A stretch of 64,000 bases of DNA from Alteromonas sp. ASW11-130 (GCF_026183735.1 NZ_JAPFRE010000015.1:403570-467569), one strand, 5' to 3'. Positions 1 to 7,809 are shown, numbered from the stretch's first letter. Numbers and translations: made by a program. Notes: generated by a model from the sequence alone, not told the origin.

Positions 1-250
1 CAAAGTTAAAAATCTAAAAAGTCACAAAGCTACAAAGTTACAAAGTTAATCATTTCTTCATTGAAATTTATAAGTCCTTCATGCGAGCTTGGAGGGAAAA
101 ACCGATAGCCATAACCGAGTAGTAAGCAGTCTTACTTGTTGGCGGAACAACCTTTTGGTGATAGTCAGTGCTTTTTTCTGCTTCCTCACTCGGGGAGTAA
201 ATTTTAAAAAATTACTCACTTCGAGTTTTCATGATACGCAAACATGAATT
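1..250. other. Left-edge intergenic region
   Basis: No convincing gene is seen in the first 400 bases. The first 45 bases hold loosely repeated ACAAAGTT-like words, similar in style to the short direct repeats found elsewhere in the window. An inverted pair (GAGTAA near 196 and TTACTC near 213) flanks an A/T-rich stretch. The only long open frame here runs antisense to the Fur box region and looks accidental. The upstream gene, if any, lies outside the window. Confidence 0.5.
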
Positions 251-269
251 GATAATTATTATCATTAGC
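251..269. promoter_or_regulatory. Fur box upstream of fpr
   Basis: GATAATTATTATCATTAGC matches 16 of the 19 positions of the classical Fur consensus GATAATGATAATCATTATC. It lies about 135 bases before the ferredoxin reductase start, so iron-repressed transcription of that gene is likely. A nearly identical site is present at 1721-1739. Confidence 0.75.
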
Positions 270-403
270 ATTATGTGATATTGTATAGTCGTAGTATTTT
301 TATCTTTTCGACAAGGGTGCATTTTATGAAATGCGCATTTTGAGAGAGTGCGTTTAAAGATGCTCTGTATTAACGCTGATTTTAAACTATGTGGAGTTAT
401 GCA

Positions 404-1213
404 ATGAGAAACTTGGCCAGTGCTACGGTTACCGAAGTGCATCACTGGAATGACACCTTATTTAGCTTTAAAACCAAACGCGAACCTTCTTTCCGTTTTG
501 AAAGTGGTCAGTTCGTGATGGTTGGGTTGGAGGTGGCGGGTCGCCCATTACTTCGCGCCTATAGTATTGCCAGCGCCAATTATGCAGATGAACTTGAATT
601 CTTTAGTATAAAAGTGCCTGATGGCGCATTAACGTCTCGATTGCAGCATATAACGCCCGGCAGCAGTGTAATGCATTCTGTCAGACCTGCCGGAACGCTG
701 GTTCCAGGTCACTTACTGCCGGGCAAGCATTTGTATCTGCTTGCTACAGGCACTGGCCTTGCTCCGTTTATGAGTATTGTTCGGGATCCACTGATTTACG
801 AACAATATGACAAAATTATTCTGGTTCACTGTACGCGTTGGGTTTCAGAGTTAGCGTATCAGGAAGAGCTGCTCAAACACCTCCCAAATAACCCTTACTT
901 TGGTGAGGAAGTATCGGCAAAGCTGATTTATCATCCCTCCGTGACCCGCGAGGAATACCTGTTCTCTAGTCATCCTGAACGTAACACTCCCCGCCTTCAC
1001 ACCGGTCGAATTACCACACTTTTAGAGTCTGGTGAACTAATTAATGCTACGTGCCAACCAGCTTTAAACCCTGCAACAGCCAGATTTATGCTGTGCGGAA
1101 ACGATGAAATGTTAAGGGACTTAAGTGAGATGCTTAAATCAAAAGGGTTTACGAAAGCGACCTCAAGAATGCAAGGGCACTTTGTCATTGAACAAGCATT
1201 TTTAGAAAAATAG
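404..1213 (+). CDS. fpr: Ferredoxin/flavodoxin-NADP+ reductase
   Basis: This FAD-dependent reductase moves electrons between NADPH and ferredoxin or flavodoxin in the cytoplasm and supplies reductant for iron-sulfur and oxidative-stress functions. An FAD-binding barrel comes first, with RAYSIAS near residue 50. The NADP-binding half carries GTGLAPF near residue 120 and LCGNDEM near residue 230. The length of about 269 residues is typical of the Fpr family. I chose ATG 404 because GGAG at 393-396 is well spaced before it and MRNLASATVTEV fits the family N-terminus; ATG 389 would add five residues. A Fur box lies upstream, suggesting iron control, and a hairpin terminator follows the stop. Confidence 0.93.
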   Translation: MRNLASATVTEVHHWNDTLFSFKTKREPSFRFESGQFVMVGLEVAGRPLLRAYSIASANYADELEFFSIKVPDGALTSRLQHITPGSSVMHSVRPAGTLVPGHLLPGKHLYLLATGTGLAPFMSIVRDPLIYEQYDKIILVHCTRWVSELAYQEELLKHLPNNPYFGEEVSAKLIYHPSVTREEYLFSSHPERNTPRLHTGRITTLLESGELINATCQPALNPATARFMLCGNDEMLRDLSEMLKSKGFTKATSRMQGHFVIEQAFLEK

Positions 1214-1225
1214 TCGGATAATTAG

Positions 1226-1262
1226 ACCAGAAGGAAGGCCATACATCTTTCTTCTGGTTTCA
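1226..1262 (+). terminator. Terminator after fpr
   Basis: The arms at 1226-1237 and 1247-1258 pair over 12 bases with one G-U pair around a nine-base loop, followed by a short T run. It sits 13 bases after the fpr stop and may also serve the convergent gene. Confidence 0.6.
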
Positions 1263-1330
1263 TACCAAACCATAAGCGCGTTAACGCGGAGCTGAATACT
1301 TATCTGACACTAACGCGGTCTTATAGTCAC

Positions 1331-1669
1331 TCAGCTGACCCGCCATCTTAATGCCTGTAATAATCTTCCAGTACGTTCCGCAATGGCCTGCTGATAGTCG
1401 ACGCGTCCCACTATTTCATAGGCTTGGGTTAATAAACAGTTGAGCGATTCAATTTTTTCACGCAACTGAAAACTGTCATCTTCCTCCAACTCTAACAGGA
1501 TAGCGGCGATGTCGAAGGCACACCCTAGATAAGGAATTGCCTCCGTGTAATGCCCTTCATAAAACAACATTACACCTTGTAATTCATCCCGTTGAAGAAA
1601 ATGGGTAGCGTGCTGGGGGTTATTATAAATCCAGTCCGCGTGTTTTGCGCACAGATATGATAGCTGCAT
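1331..1669 (-). CDS. Hypothetical protein, probably Fur-regulated
   Basis: I do not recognise a family for this 112-residue protein. It has no signal peptide or membrane segment, is rich in Leu, Glu and Ala, and looks helical. The pattern LFYEGHYTEAIPYLGCAFDIA (near residues 35-55; quoted as FYEGHYTEAIPYLGCAFD) resembles a helical-repeat (TPR-like) pair. The start is strongly supported by a perfect AGGAGG at 1677-1682, seven bases before the ATG. A Fur box at 1721-1739 lies just upstream, between this gene and the divergent nucleotidyltransferase operon. I infer an iron-responsive small cytoplasmic protein; the function is unknown. Confidence 0.75.
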   Translation of the reverse strand: MQLSYLCAKHADWIYNNPQHATHFLQRDELQGVMLFYEGHYTEAIPYLGCAFDIAAILLELEEDDSFQLREKIESLNCLLTQAYEIVGRVDYQQAIAERTGRLLQALRWRVS

Positions 1670-1720
1670 GGTGTGTCCTCCTGAAAACTACCTTAGAGCA
1701 ACCCACGCAATAACGCAAAC

Positions 1721-1739
1721 GATAATTATTATCATTTAA
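1721..1739. promoter_or_regulatory. Fur box between divergent genes
   Basis: GATAATTATTATCATTTAA shares its first 16 bases with the site at 251 and matches 14 of 19 consensus positions. It lies 52 bases before the minus-strand gene start at 1669 and about 155 bases before the plus-strand operon start at 1894. Control of the minus-strand gene is the more likely; control of the operon is possible. Confidence 0.65.
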
Positions 1740-1893
1740 TACGATACTCTTCTTTACTCAATACTTGTCGGGTCAGTTGAGGAGGCAAGGTACACAGCTG
1801 CCACAACATTAAACATGTCGCGGTGAGTGGAAAATCAATGCTGCTTAACTATAATTTTTATACCATAAATATGTGTGATGCCAAGGAGCCTCA

Positions 1894-3243
1894 ATGAAAT
1901 CATTGGGCAGGCAGTTACCAATAAATATCGAAATGGAAGAACGCGTAGTTGTGCGTCCTCCCACCTGGCGCGAAACGCCTTATGAAATTTCCTACCTATT
2001 GGTCGAACGGGAAGTAACGTCTTCGGAACTCGTACAGCTTCTTAAATGGGCAGCTACACAGGGGCTGAAAAACCCGAAAGTTATTACGCCCCACATGGTG
2101 CGTTGGTCTTCCCTGCTGCACCCTCGTTTTTATCATGCCGTTTGTAAGGGTAACGCGATGTATCCTCCCCTGTATTGGCACGATCCAGACCTTCCAAATG
2201 ATTTTACTTCGCTGTCACGCTTATGGTTAGAGTCAACGCAATTTCTGGCGGGAGTTACCTTGTGTGCAGCCATTATTCAGAATCGCTACTCCCGAGGCAC
2301 GATTGAAAGTAAGCTCGACAAACTTTGGGACGCGGGCCGACTGGCCAATGAAGGCATGATCCCGGCACTTACTTCGCTCAACCTGCATACCGAAATCAAC
2401 GAACTAGTCCGTAGCCAACAGAGCGACCAATCTAAACTATTCGCGTTGCGCCACTGGTTTAAAGTGATATTAGCCACCCTCGCCCCGCAAACAGGCCAAC
2501 TAAAAACGATGCGCACAATGCCATTGCCTAGCGAAATTGCAGAACGCTTTGGTTTTGTCAAAGCGCTTCGTCAATCGTTGGGCCACCAACTTCACGCCGT
2601 TATTGTTTACGGCTCAAGTGTGTCTAGTACTAACTATGCGGATATCGATGTTTTGCTTATCGTGAAACATTCAGACGAAGTGCTCAAAAAGATGGCAGGT
2701 ACCTCTCCACGCTGGAACGGCAAAGAACTCAACATGGGCGTTTATTCCATAGAGGAATTCATCACCATGCAGCAGCTCTCAGGGGACAATTTGCTTGATT
2801 ATGGCATCTGTATTTGGGGAGAAGCACCTGTTGTACATAAACCTCAGGCGCAATTGTTAGCCCGTAACTTTAGTTTTGGTGCCATTCGCCAACGCCAGCA
2901 ACTGGGTATGCTAGCCCGCCAGTTTAGCGCCACCCGTCTACCGCTGGAAGATCGCACTAATCTTCATCAATATTTCGTAAAAATTCCCGCCAATGTGGCT
3001 AAAGGTACCCTTGGGGCAACAAATCAAAGGCTATCCAAAGACCAAATCAATCATTGGCTCGTTTCCCAGACAGACTTCGACATGTATCGAGCGCAGGATG
3101 AGGCTCGCAAAGGTGACATACAGGGTGCACTAGCGTCGTCCTCACTGGCTACAGGCAAGGTGCTCAGTGCACTTAATCAGCTTATGTCCGTTGCAACCGC
3201 GCGAAAAAACAGGGAATCACCAACCTTTAGGACAGAACCATGA
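1894..3243 (+). CDS. Minimal nucleotidyltransferase-domain protein
   Basis: The first gene of the five-gene operon encodes 449 residues. The middle carries a nucleotidyltransferase signature: GSS at residues 240-242, then D250-I-D252 in ADIDVLLIV. This is the hG[GS]...DxD pattern of the polymerase-beta-like fold that transfers NMP groups. The roughly 215 residues before it and the roughly 180 after it match nothing I can name. The C-terminal half is basic and helical, and a role in substrate selection is a guess. Start ATG 1894 is preceded by AAGGAGC. The stop overlaps the next start by four bases (ATGA), so the two are translationally coupled. A transferase acting on a nucleotide or small molecule fits the neighbours. 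Confidence 0.8.
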   Translation: MKSLGRQLPINIEMEERVVVRPPTWRETPYEISYLLVEREVTSSELVQLLKWAATQGLKNPKVITPHMVRWSSLLHPRFYHAVCKGNAMYPPLYWHDPDLPNDFTSLSRLWLESTQFLAGVTLCAAIIQNRYSRGTIESKLDKLWDAGRLANEGMIPALTSLNLHTEINELVRSQQSDQSKLFALRHWFKVILATLAPQTGQLKTMRTMPLPSEIAERFGFVKALRQSLGHQLHAVIVYGSSVSSTNYADIDVLLIVKHSDEVLKKMAGTSPRWNGKELNMGVYSIEEFITMQQLSGDNLLDYGICIWGEAPVVHKPQAQLLARNFSFGAIRQRQQLGMLARQFSATRLPLEDRTNLHQYFVKIPANVAKGTLGATNQRLSKDQINHWLVSQTDFDMYRAQDEARKGDIQGALASSSLATGKVLSALNQLMSVATARKNRESPTFRTEP

Positions 3244-4274
3244 CCATCGCCAAACAACCTATTTCACTGAGACCTGAAGTAGACTATTTACTGGGCACCT
3301 GCGCAGAATTTGGGCTAGACGTGGATTTTATAAAACAGGATAAACCCTCCGGTATAATAGAACTGCTCGGTCCCAGCGACGAATCACTCATTGTTGATCC
3401 AACAAAAAGTGATTCGAATATGTTTAGTCAGCTCCTAGCTCAGCTACGCATCGATTTCAAATCACTCCCATTACTGGTTCTGGGAGACAGCAAAGAGATA
3501 AGGTTGCTCACCCCCAAAATCGCCTTAGCCAGGTTACTTCCCACTGTTTATTCCTACACGTTCAATCGATACGGTACTATTCCTGAAACCGATACTATCA
3601 GAGCTAAATTTTCAGCTCAGGTATTTCGCCATATGGCCTTATCTCCCGGTGCCAGGCACATCAGTACAGCATTTTTAGGCTTACTTCACGACGATAAGGG
3701 CCCGCTGCTGGCAGAACAAGTAGTACAGACCTGCAATTTGGAAGTCAGAGTAAAACGTTATCACATTGGCTCTCCGTTACATCGCTACAAGTACATGGAA
3801 AAGCACAACACCGCTTTTGGTAAGCCACCACTGCAACGCTGGAGGCGCTTTGATAACCCTCTCGTCTGTTTTGATTGGCGGCATCCGTTAAAAGATGAAA
3901 AAGGTAATCGACTAGCAGATGAGCCTCTTCCAGACGATTACGCAGCAATGTGGATTGAAGACGTCAATAAAGCAAAAGCCGTCGCCAGGGACGCTTTTTT
4001 ATGGCTCGAGGAACGATTCGAAAAAGCAGGCTTACGCCTTGTTGATATTTGCTTTTTTATTGACCGCAGTGGCTCGGTGCTATTTGGCGAAATAAGCCCA
4101 GACTGCATGCGAGTACGAGATGGCTCATCAGCAAATGCGCAAGCATTAGATAAAGACGTATGGCGCTCAGGTGGTAGCGCTGAAGAAGTAGTTATCCGTT
4201 ATCAACAACTTTACGATTTAGTGTTTGGTTCTCAGTGTATCGAGGATCCCCGTCAGCCCATTCCTATTCAATAA
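3240..4274 (+). CDS. PurC-like (SAICAR synthetase-fold) protein
   Basis: The 344-residue product resembles SAICAR synthetase (PurC), the ATP-dependent ligase that joins aspartate to CAIR in purine synthesis. Matching blocks are LEVRVKRYHIGS (family VECVVRNRAAGS), LADEPLPDDY (family MVNES region) and GEISPDCMRVRD (family GDEFSPDGSRLWD). The motif normally written LVDFKLEFG is here LVDICFFID, so the conserved Lys and Glu are lost. About 100 extra N-terminal residues precede the homologous part, against about 237 residues in the E. coli enzyme. It is therefore unlikely to be the housekeeping purine enzyme; a ligase for another carboxylate or amine is an inference. It is coupled by overlap to the preceding gene. 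Confidence 0.82.
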   Translation: MTIAKQPISLRPEVDYLLGTCAEFGLDVDFIKQDKPSGIIELLGPSDESLIVDPTKSDSNMFSQLLAQLRIDFKSLPLLVLGDSKEIRLLTPKIALARLLPTVYSYTFNRYGTIPETDTIRAKFSAQVFRHMALSPGARHISTAFLGLLHDDKGPLLAEQVVQTCNLEVRVKRYHIGSPLHRYKYMEKHNTAFGKPPLQRWRRFDNPLVCFDWRHPLKDEKGNRLADEPLPDDYAAMWIEDVNKAKAVARDAFLWLEERFEKAGLRLVDICFFIDRSGSVLFGEISPDCMRVRDGSSANAQALDKDVWRSGGSAEEVVIRYQQLYDLVFGSQCIEDPRQPIPIQ

Positions 4275-4284
4275 GGAGAATATG

Positions 4285-4602
4285 ATGGAAACAAGAAGCA
4301 AACCAACCTCAGTAAAAAACAAACGGCTGAAAATTTCCCCCGCCGGTATGATCACTTTACCCGTAGCTGCTCGAAAGTCCCTTAGGATGGAGAAGGGAAA
4401 GGGCTCACAGGTATCAGTAGCGGTGAAAGACCGCGCAGTAGAGTTAGCCCAAACCAACGCTTCTGGAGGTTTTCGTGTCTCACCTAAGGGACAGCTAGAG
4501 CTATTAGGCGACGCTAAAGAAGTACTCCAATCAGGCGAAGCTCAGCACTTCTGGGTTGAGCTAAATGATGAGCGAGGAAATGTTGTACTACATCCGTATT
4601 AG
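4285..4602 (+). CDS. Tandem AbrB/SpoVT-like domain protein
   Basis: This small protein of about 105 residues appears to hold two copies of a swapped-hairpin AbrB-like unit. The first contains RLKISPAGMITLPVAARKSL and the second GFRVSPKGQLELLGDAKEVL. AbrB-fold proteins usually bind DNA as dimers, often as antitoxins or transition-state regulators. No toxin partner is adjacent, so it may regulate this operon or be a structural partner of the enzymes. AAGGAG at 4273-4278 gives six-base spacing to ATG 4285; ATG 4282 is in frame but too close. It begins 10 bases after the PurC-like gene. Confidence 0.65.
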   Translation: METRSKPTSVKNKRLKISPAGMITLPVAARKSLRMEKGKGSQVSVAVKDRAVELAQTNASGGFRVSPKGQLELLGDAKEVLQSGEAQHFWVELNDERGNVVLHPY

Positions 4603-4628
4603 TCATAACGCACGTTAAAGCAGTATTT

Positions 4629-5213
4629 ATGATGAAAGTATTCGCATTAGATGGGCATGATGGGGCTGGAAAAACTTCACTTGCCCAGGCACTTGCTAAA
4701 CAGGTGGGTGGCGTCTACGCTCGACCCTTCGGGGGAGAAACTGGCGCCCGCTTACTTTCTGCGGGTAATGATAAACGGGTGGATGAATTAGTAACCATTG
4801 GCCGCGACGCGATTTTAAAGGCTATTCGTCCCCACATAAAAGATTCAACCCCCGTGATACTTGATCGGGGCTGGGTCACAGTGGCGTCATTTGTCGCAGA
4901 TAAACCTGCGTTTTTTAAACAGTGGACATTGTGGTGCCCGACCACATTATGTTGGATAGACTTGAATACAACGCTGAAGCGACTGCATACGCGACTACAC
5001 AGTAACAGCCCACAATACCAGGATGAACAAGCAGAAAAGCTATGTTGGCACCGGCATTATCTAGCCATCTATTTTGAATTAGCTGAACGCTTTAACCTTC
5101 CTGTTCTACGCACTGATCAACACGCGTTCCAACCCTGCTTAGACAAATTGGTGGAACAGTTTACTCAGCATGACTGGTCAGCCTTACCTACAATACTTAA
5201 TGAAGGACAATAA
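4629..5213 (+). CDS. Thymidylate-kinase-like P-loop kinase
   Basis: This P-loop protein of 194 residues is of the dTMP kinase type. The Walker A motif GHDGAGKTS lies near residues 9-17, and PVILDRGWVTVASF near residue 75 corresponds to the DR(Y/W)xxS segment of thymidylate kinases. A lid-like region follows near residues 110-140. The family phosphorylates deoxythymidylate, but related members act on other nucleotides or nucleosides. Its place between AbrB-like and HisG-like genes argues for a dedicated nucleotide substrate rather than housekeeping dTTP supply. ATG 4632 is an equally possible start; no strong Shine-Dalgarno sequence is visible. Confidence 0.78.
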   Translation: MMKVFALDGHDGAGKTSLAQALAKQVGGVYARPFGGETGARLLSAGNDKRVDELVTIGRDAILKAIRPHIKDSTPVILDRGWVTVASFVADKPAFFKQWTLWCPTTLCWIDLNTTLKRLHTRLHSNSPQYQDEQAEKLCWHRHYLAIYFELAERFNLPVLRTDQHAFQPCLDKLVEQFTQHDWSALPTILNEGQ

Positions 5214-5214
5214 T

Positions 5215-5931
5215 GTGGAACCGGACCCCCACCTGCGCATTGCCATTCAAAAATCAGGCAGGCTAAGCGACGTATGCCAACATCTCTTGTGGAAAGCGGG
5301 TATCAATCTTTTATTCTCTGAACGAACGTTAGTGGTTACTTCGAGCAATCACCCCATCGATGTAGTTAGGGTGCGAAATAGTGATATACCTTCATTAGTA
5401 ATGGAGGGCAATGTTGATATTGGTGTCACTGGCGAGAATATGCTCTGTGAAAAACGCCTGCAACGTTTAGAACGTAACCAAAAAGCTGGCTATACCACAC
5501 TTGGCTATTTGGGATTCGGCCAATGTCGCTTATCGATCGCCGTACCCACTAACTTTGCCTTTACCGATTTGTCGTGTTTACAAGGGTGTCGGATAGCGAC
5601 CAGTTACCCAATGCTACTCAAACAGTATTTACACTTGCACGATGTTCACGCTGACATCGTCCCATTAACTGGGTCGGTCGAGGTGGCGCCTTCAATTGGT
5701 ATGGCCGATGCAATTTGTGATTTAGTTTCGACAGGCGCCACCCTCACCTCCAACCATTTAGTGGAAGTTGCCCAGGTGATGCGCTCGCAGGTATTGATGA
5801 TTAAGCATTTAGGGAAGCTTAGTGACCGTAATGCTCACACTCTCTCTGCTATACTCAAGCGGCTGAATGGCATATCTGGGCAGGCGGTCACCTCACCCGA
5901 CCACGCTCATCACCTCCCTGGCTCAGCGTAA
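5215..5931 (+). CDS. HisG-like ATP phosphoribosyltransferase lacking regulatory domain
   Basis: HisG condenses ATP and PRPP in the first step of histidine synthesis. This product aligns with the catalytic part of long-form HisG: LRIAIQKSGRLSD at the N-terminus, VRVRNSDIPSLV, GENML, and the PRPP-binding signature EVAPSIGMADAICDLVSTG. It stops right after the segment equivalent to the end of domain II, so the roughly 75-residue C-terminal histidine-feedback domain is missing. No hisZ partner is present and no other his gene is near. I chose GTG 5215 because GAAGGA at 5202-5207 is well placed; ATG 5200 is an alternative. Probably a feedback-free phosphoribosyltransferase in a side pathway. Confidence 0.85.
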   Translation: MEPDPHLRIAIQKSGRLSDVCQHLLWKAGINLLFSERTLVVTSSNHPIDVVRVRNSDIPSLVMEGNVDIGVTGENMLCEKRLQRLERNQKAGYTTLGYLGFGQCRLSIAVPTNFAFTDLSCLQGCRIATSYPMLLKQYLHLHDVHADIVPLTGSVEVAPSIGMADAICDLVSTGATLTSNHLVEVAQVMRSQVLMIKHLGKLSDRNAHTLSAILKRLNGISGQAVTSPDHAHHLPGSA

Positions 5932-6328
5932 AAGAAGTGCGTCCTCAATAGTTGGTGCTACTAACATTTCATGCTTTAGTCCCATGTCGCAGCAGACTAT
6001 GGCTAAATAGTAAAAACGTTACGTCTTTTATCCTAGGCTGGCGTTACTGCAATGATAGTAACCGACAGAATAATATCGATGCAGGTAACTTATGTGACTG
6101 AAAAATGAAAATTAGTCGTCGCGTCTATATGACGCCTTCGAATCTATTCGCTTTTTCGGCGCATTGGTCAAGGCAGAGCGTGCTGTGAACTCCAATGGTG
6201 TACATAAATGGGATTTACGAGCCGCCCCATCTTGTTAAATTGCAGAAGGTTGTAGCGTATAAAGTAGGGGGATTACTTTAATAGACGTAAGCTCGTAAAC
6301 GAGCGAACGTCTATGCAAATGGAAATTG
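5932..6328. other. Intergenic region with strong inverted repeat
   Basis: No gene is supported. A long hairpin at 6281-6314 has arms ATAGACGT and ACGTCTAT, inner arms GCTCGT and ACGAGC, and symmetric two-base internal loops. It lies just beyond the stop of the minus-strand host-attachment gene, but no T run follows on either strand, so it is not a textbook terminator. Confidence 0.6.
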
Positions 6329-6799
6329 TTAATGGGGGCGAGAGGTGGCCATTGGGTTTTCGGCTTCTTTTATATAATTTAGCCACGTTGATTCATCGGA
6401 ATTAACTACATCTTTAGTAACCGTAGTACCCACAATTTTTTCCAGCTGGCTATTCATCTTTTTACGCATTTTGCCTAAAAAGGCTGGCTCAGCGATGAAA
6501 TCGATATGATATATTTTTTCCGAACACCGCTTTTTATCCAGCCATTCAACAACCGAAGCTGAAAATTCGTCAGCTTCATGTTCCGCCGCATCTTTTCGAC
6601 TCATTGTATCTACGCCAGGTACTAACGCACTCGGGGATGAAATAGAGCCCGGCCTGTCGGTTACTATATCACTGTCCGATTTCCGCCCGTCACGATTATT
6701 TAATACAGTCACTGGCTCCAGTTCGGTGGCATTATTACGAACTTGAAATATCTTTGCTTCACTTCGATTTGCAACCACTAGATACGATTTACCGATCAT
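6329..6799 (-). CDS. Host attachment family protein
   Basis: This 156-residue soluble protein matches the family described as required for attachment to host cells (Pfam Host_attach type). The typical opening is present: YLVVANRSEAKIFQV, a short strand bearing an Asn/Arg followed by a nucleotide-like fold. The middle has DRPG and DTMSRKDAAEHEADEFS, and the C-terminal half has the IAEPAFLGKMRKKM segment characteristic of the family. The name comes from a plant-associated bacterium; the biochemical role is unsettled. The gene is monocistronic and separated from its neighbours by long gaps. Confidence 0.8.
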   Translation of the reverse strand: MIGKSYLVVANRSEAKIFQVRNNATELEPVTVLNNRDGRKSDSDIVTDRPGSISSPSALVPGVDTMSRKDAAEHEADEFSASVVEWLDKKRCSEKIYHIDFIAEPAFLGKMRKKMNSQLEKIVGTTVTKDVVNSDESTWLNYIKEAENPMATSRPH

Positions 6800-7091
6800 A
6801 TAGACTCCTTTTCGTTTACATTTTTTATAAGTGTAGCCTACGGTTTCATTTCAGCCAGTACGCAATTTAGTGTTAACCAAACTTCATATGCCCCAGAAGG
6901 TTTTTACAGAAAATTTGCATACACATTCAATTTATTTAACAAAAAATATGACCTACCTTTATTTCCGCTTACCCGTGCTTACAGTATTTTTTATTTATCT
7001 TGCGAATAGAGGTGTCGATTTTCAGTAGTGGCCCTTGTCACTTGTCACTTGTCACTTGTCGCCTATACCGCAACCAAAATCAGGACACACT
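6800..7091. other. Intergenic region with heptamer repeat
   Basis: This is an A/T-rich stretch without a supported gene. Near its end, 7034-7060 holds 3.9 copies of the seven-base unit CTTGTCA. Confidence 0.5.
7034..7060. repeat. CTTGTCA heptamer direct repeat, 3.9 copies
   Basis: Three exact units at 7034-7040, 7041-7047 and 7048-7054 are followed by a partial unit. The complement, AAGTGAC in rotation, resembles the AAGTAAN heptamers near slmA. Two more CTTGTCA units lie at 29559-29572. Confidence 0.9.
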
Positions 7092-7232
7092 ATGAAATTT
7101 TTGACTTTCTGCCGAGCGGCAGCTTTCTCCTTTGCCACCAGCACTAACACGTCTGCGTTTGGCGAACCTCCCACTTTTGTGCATCTATCTGAGTTGAGTT
7201 GGCAGGATATCGCAGTTATCTCTACTCTATAA
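7092..7232 (+). CDS. Possible small exported peptide or gene remnant
   Basis: This 46-codon frame begins at an ATG preceded by AGGA with six-base spacing. Its N-terminus (MKFLTFCRAAAFSFATSTNTSAFG) (first part MKFLTFCRAAAFSFATS) looks like a weak signal peptide, with a possible cleavage after SAFG. The remaining 22 residues resemble no family I know. It could be a genuine micro-protein, or the start of a decayed secreted protein. About 570 bases without a gene follow. Confidence 0.3.
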   Translation: MKFLTFCRAAAFSFATSTNTSAFGEPPTFVHLSELSWQDIAVISTL

Positions 7233-7766
7233 GTATACTAACGTAACAATCATGCGCGGGGCGGGCGATTATCCCCACCTCGCCTGACTCCTTTATATCA
7301 GCTCTCAGCAATATCTTTATGTCGTTCACACCAATCTATGTGCGCCTATCTTTCGTGAACTAATCCGCGACTTTTCTATAGTTGTATGAAAGATAGTTAG
7401 GCCAGCCTGACAGCCCTCCTCTTTAGGCGTCATTACAAAGGGTAAAGATACACAGGCGAATAGAACAACCAATCTTTGGAAAAAAGTATATACGAGTGCG
7501 TTACATAATAAACCTGCTTTGCTAAACGCTTTCAGTTTTTACTAAGCTAGTCTGGCGGAGGTTGCGGGGAGCGAAACACAACGAAGTTGCAGGATGGATA
7601 CGACACGCCCAGAGAAGTAACGCTCAATAAATCGAAGCATCGTGCCATTGACCCTAAGGCGCAGGCATACCTTTATCAGTGGACTTCTTAAAAAAAAGAT
7701 GCCTGCTCTACTTGGCCCTGGAGCCCGACACTATTACCAAGGGAATTAGTAGGGATGACGAAACGT
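7233..7766. other. Intergenic region, no gene seen
   Basis: No coding frame is convincing. A nine-base inverted repeat, CTATCTTTC at 7346-7354 and GAAAGATAG at 7388-7396, and a pair GCAGGCAT/ATGCCTGC near 7664 and 7699 are visible. Neither has a run of T that would make it a terminator. Confidence 0.4.
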
Positions 7767-7795
7767 AAAAAGCCGCCTGACAAGGCGGCTTTTTC
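7767..7795 (-). terminator. Terminator of the first PEP-CTERM gene
   Basis: AAAAAGCCGCC and GGCGGCTTTTT pair around a short loop, directly after the minus-strand stop at 7810. Read on the minus strand, the hairpin ends in a U run; it could also work in the other direction. Confidence 0.88.
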
Positions 7796-7809
7796 ATAGC
7801 TGACTGAGC

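Noticed and set aside
212..445. 77-codon minus-strand frame over the fpr leader
   Set aside because: It runs across the Fur box and the fpr start, has no ribosome binding site and an unlikely composition.
1894..3243. Nucleotidyltransferase plus AbrB-like protein as a toxin-antitoxin pair
   Set aside because: They are separated by the PurC-like gene, and the 449-residue size does not fit the MNT/HEPN type antitoxin.
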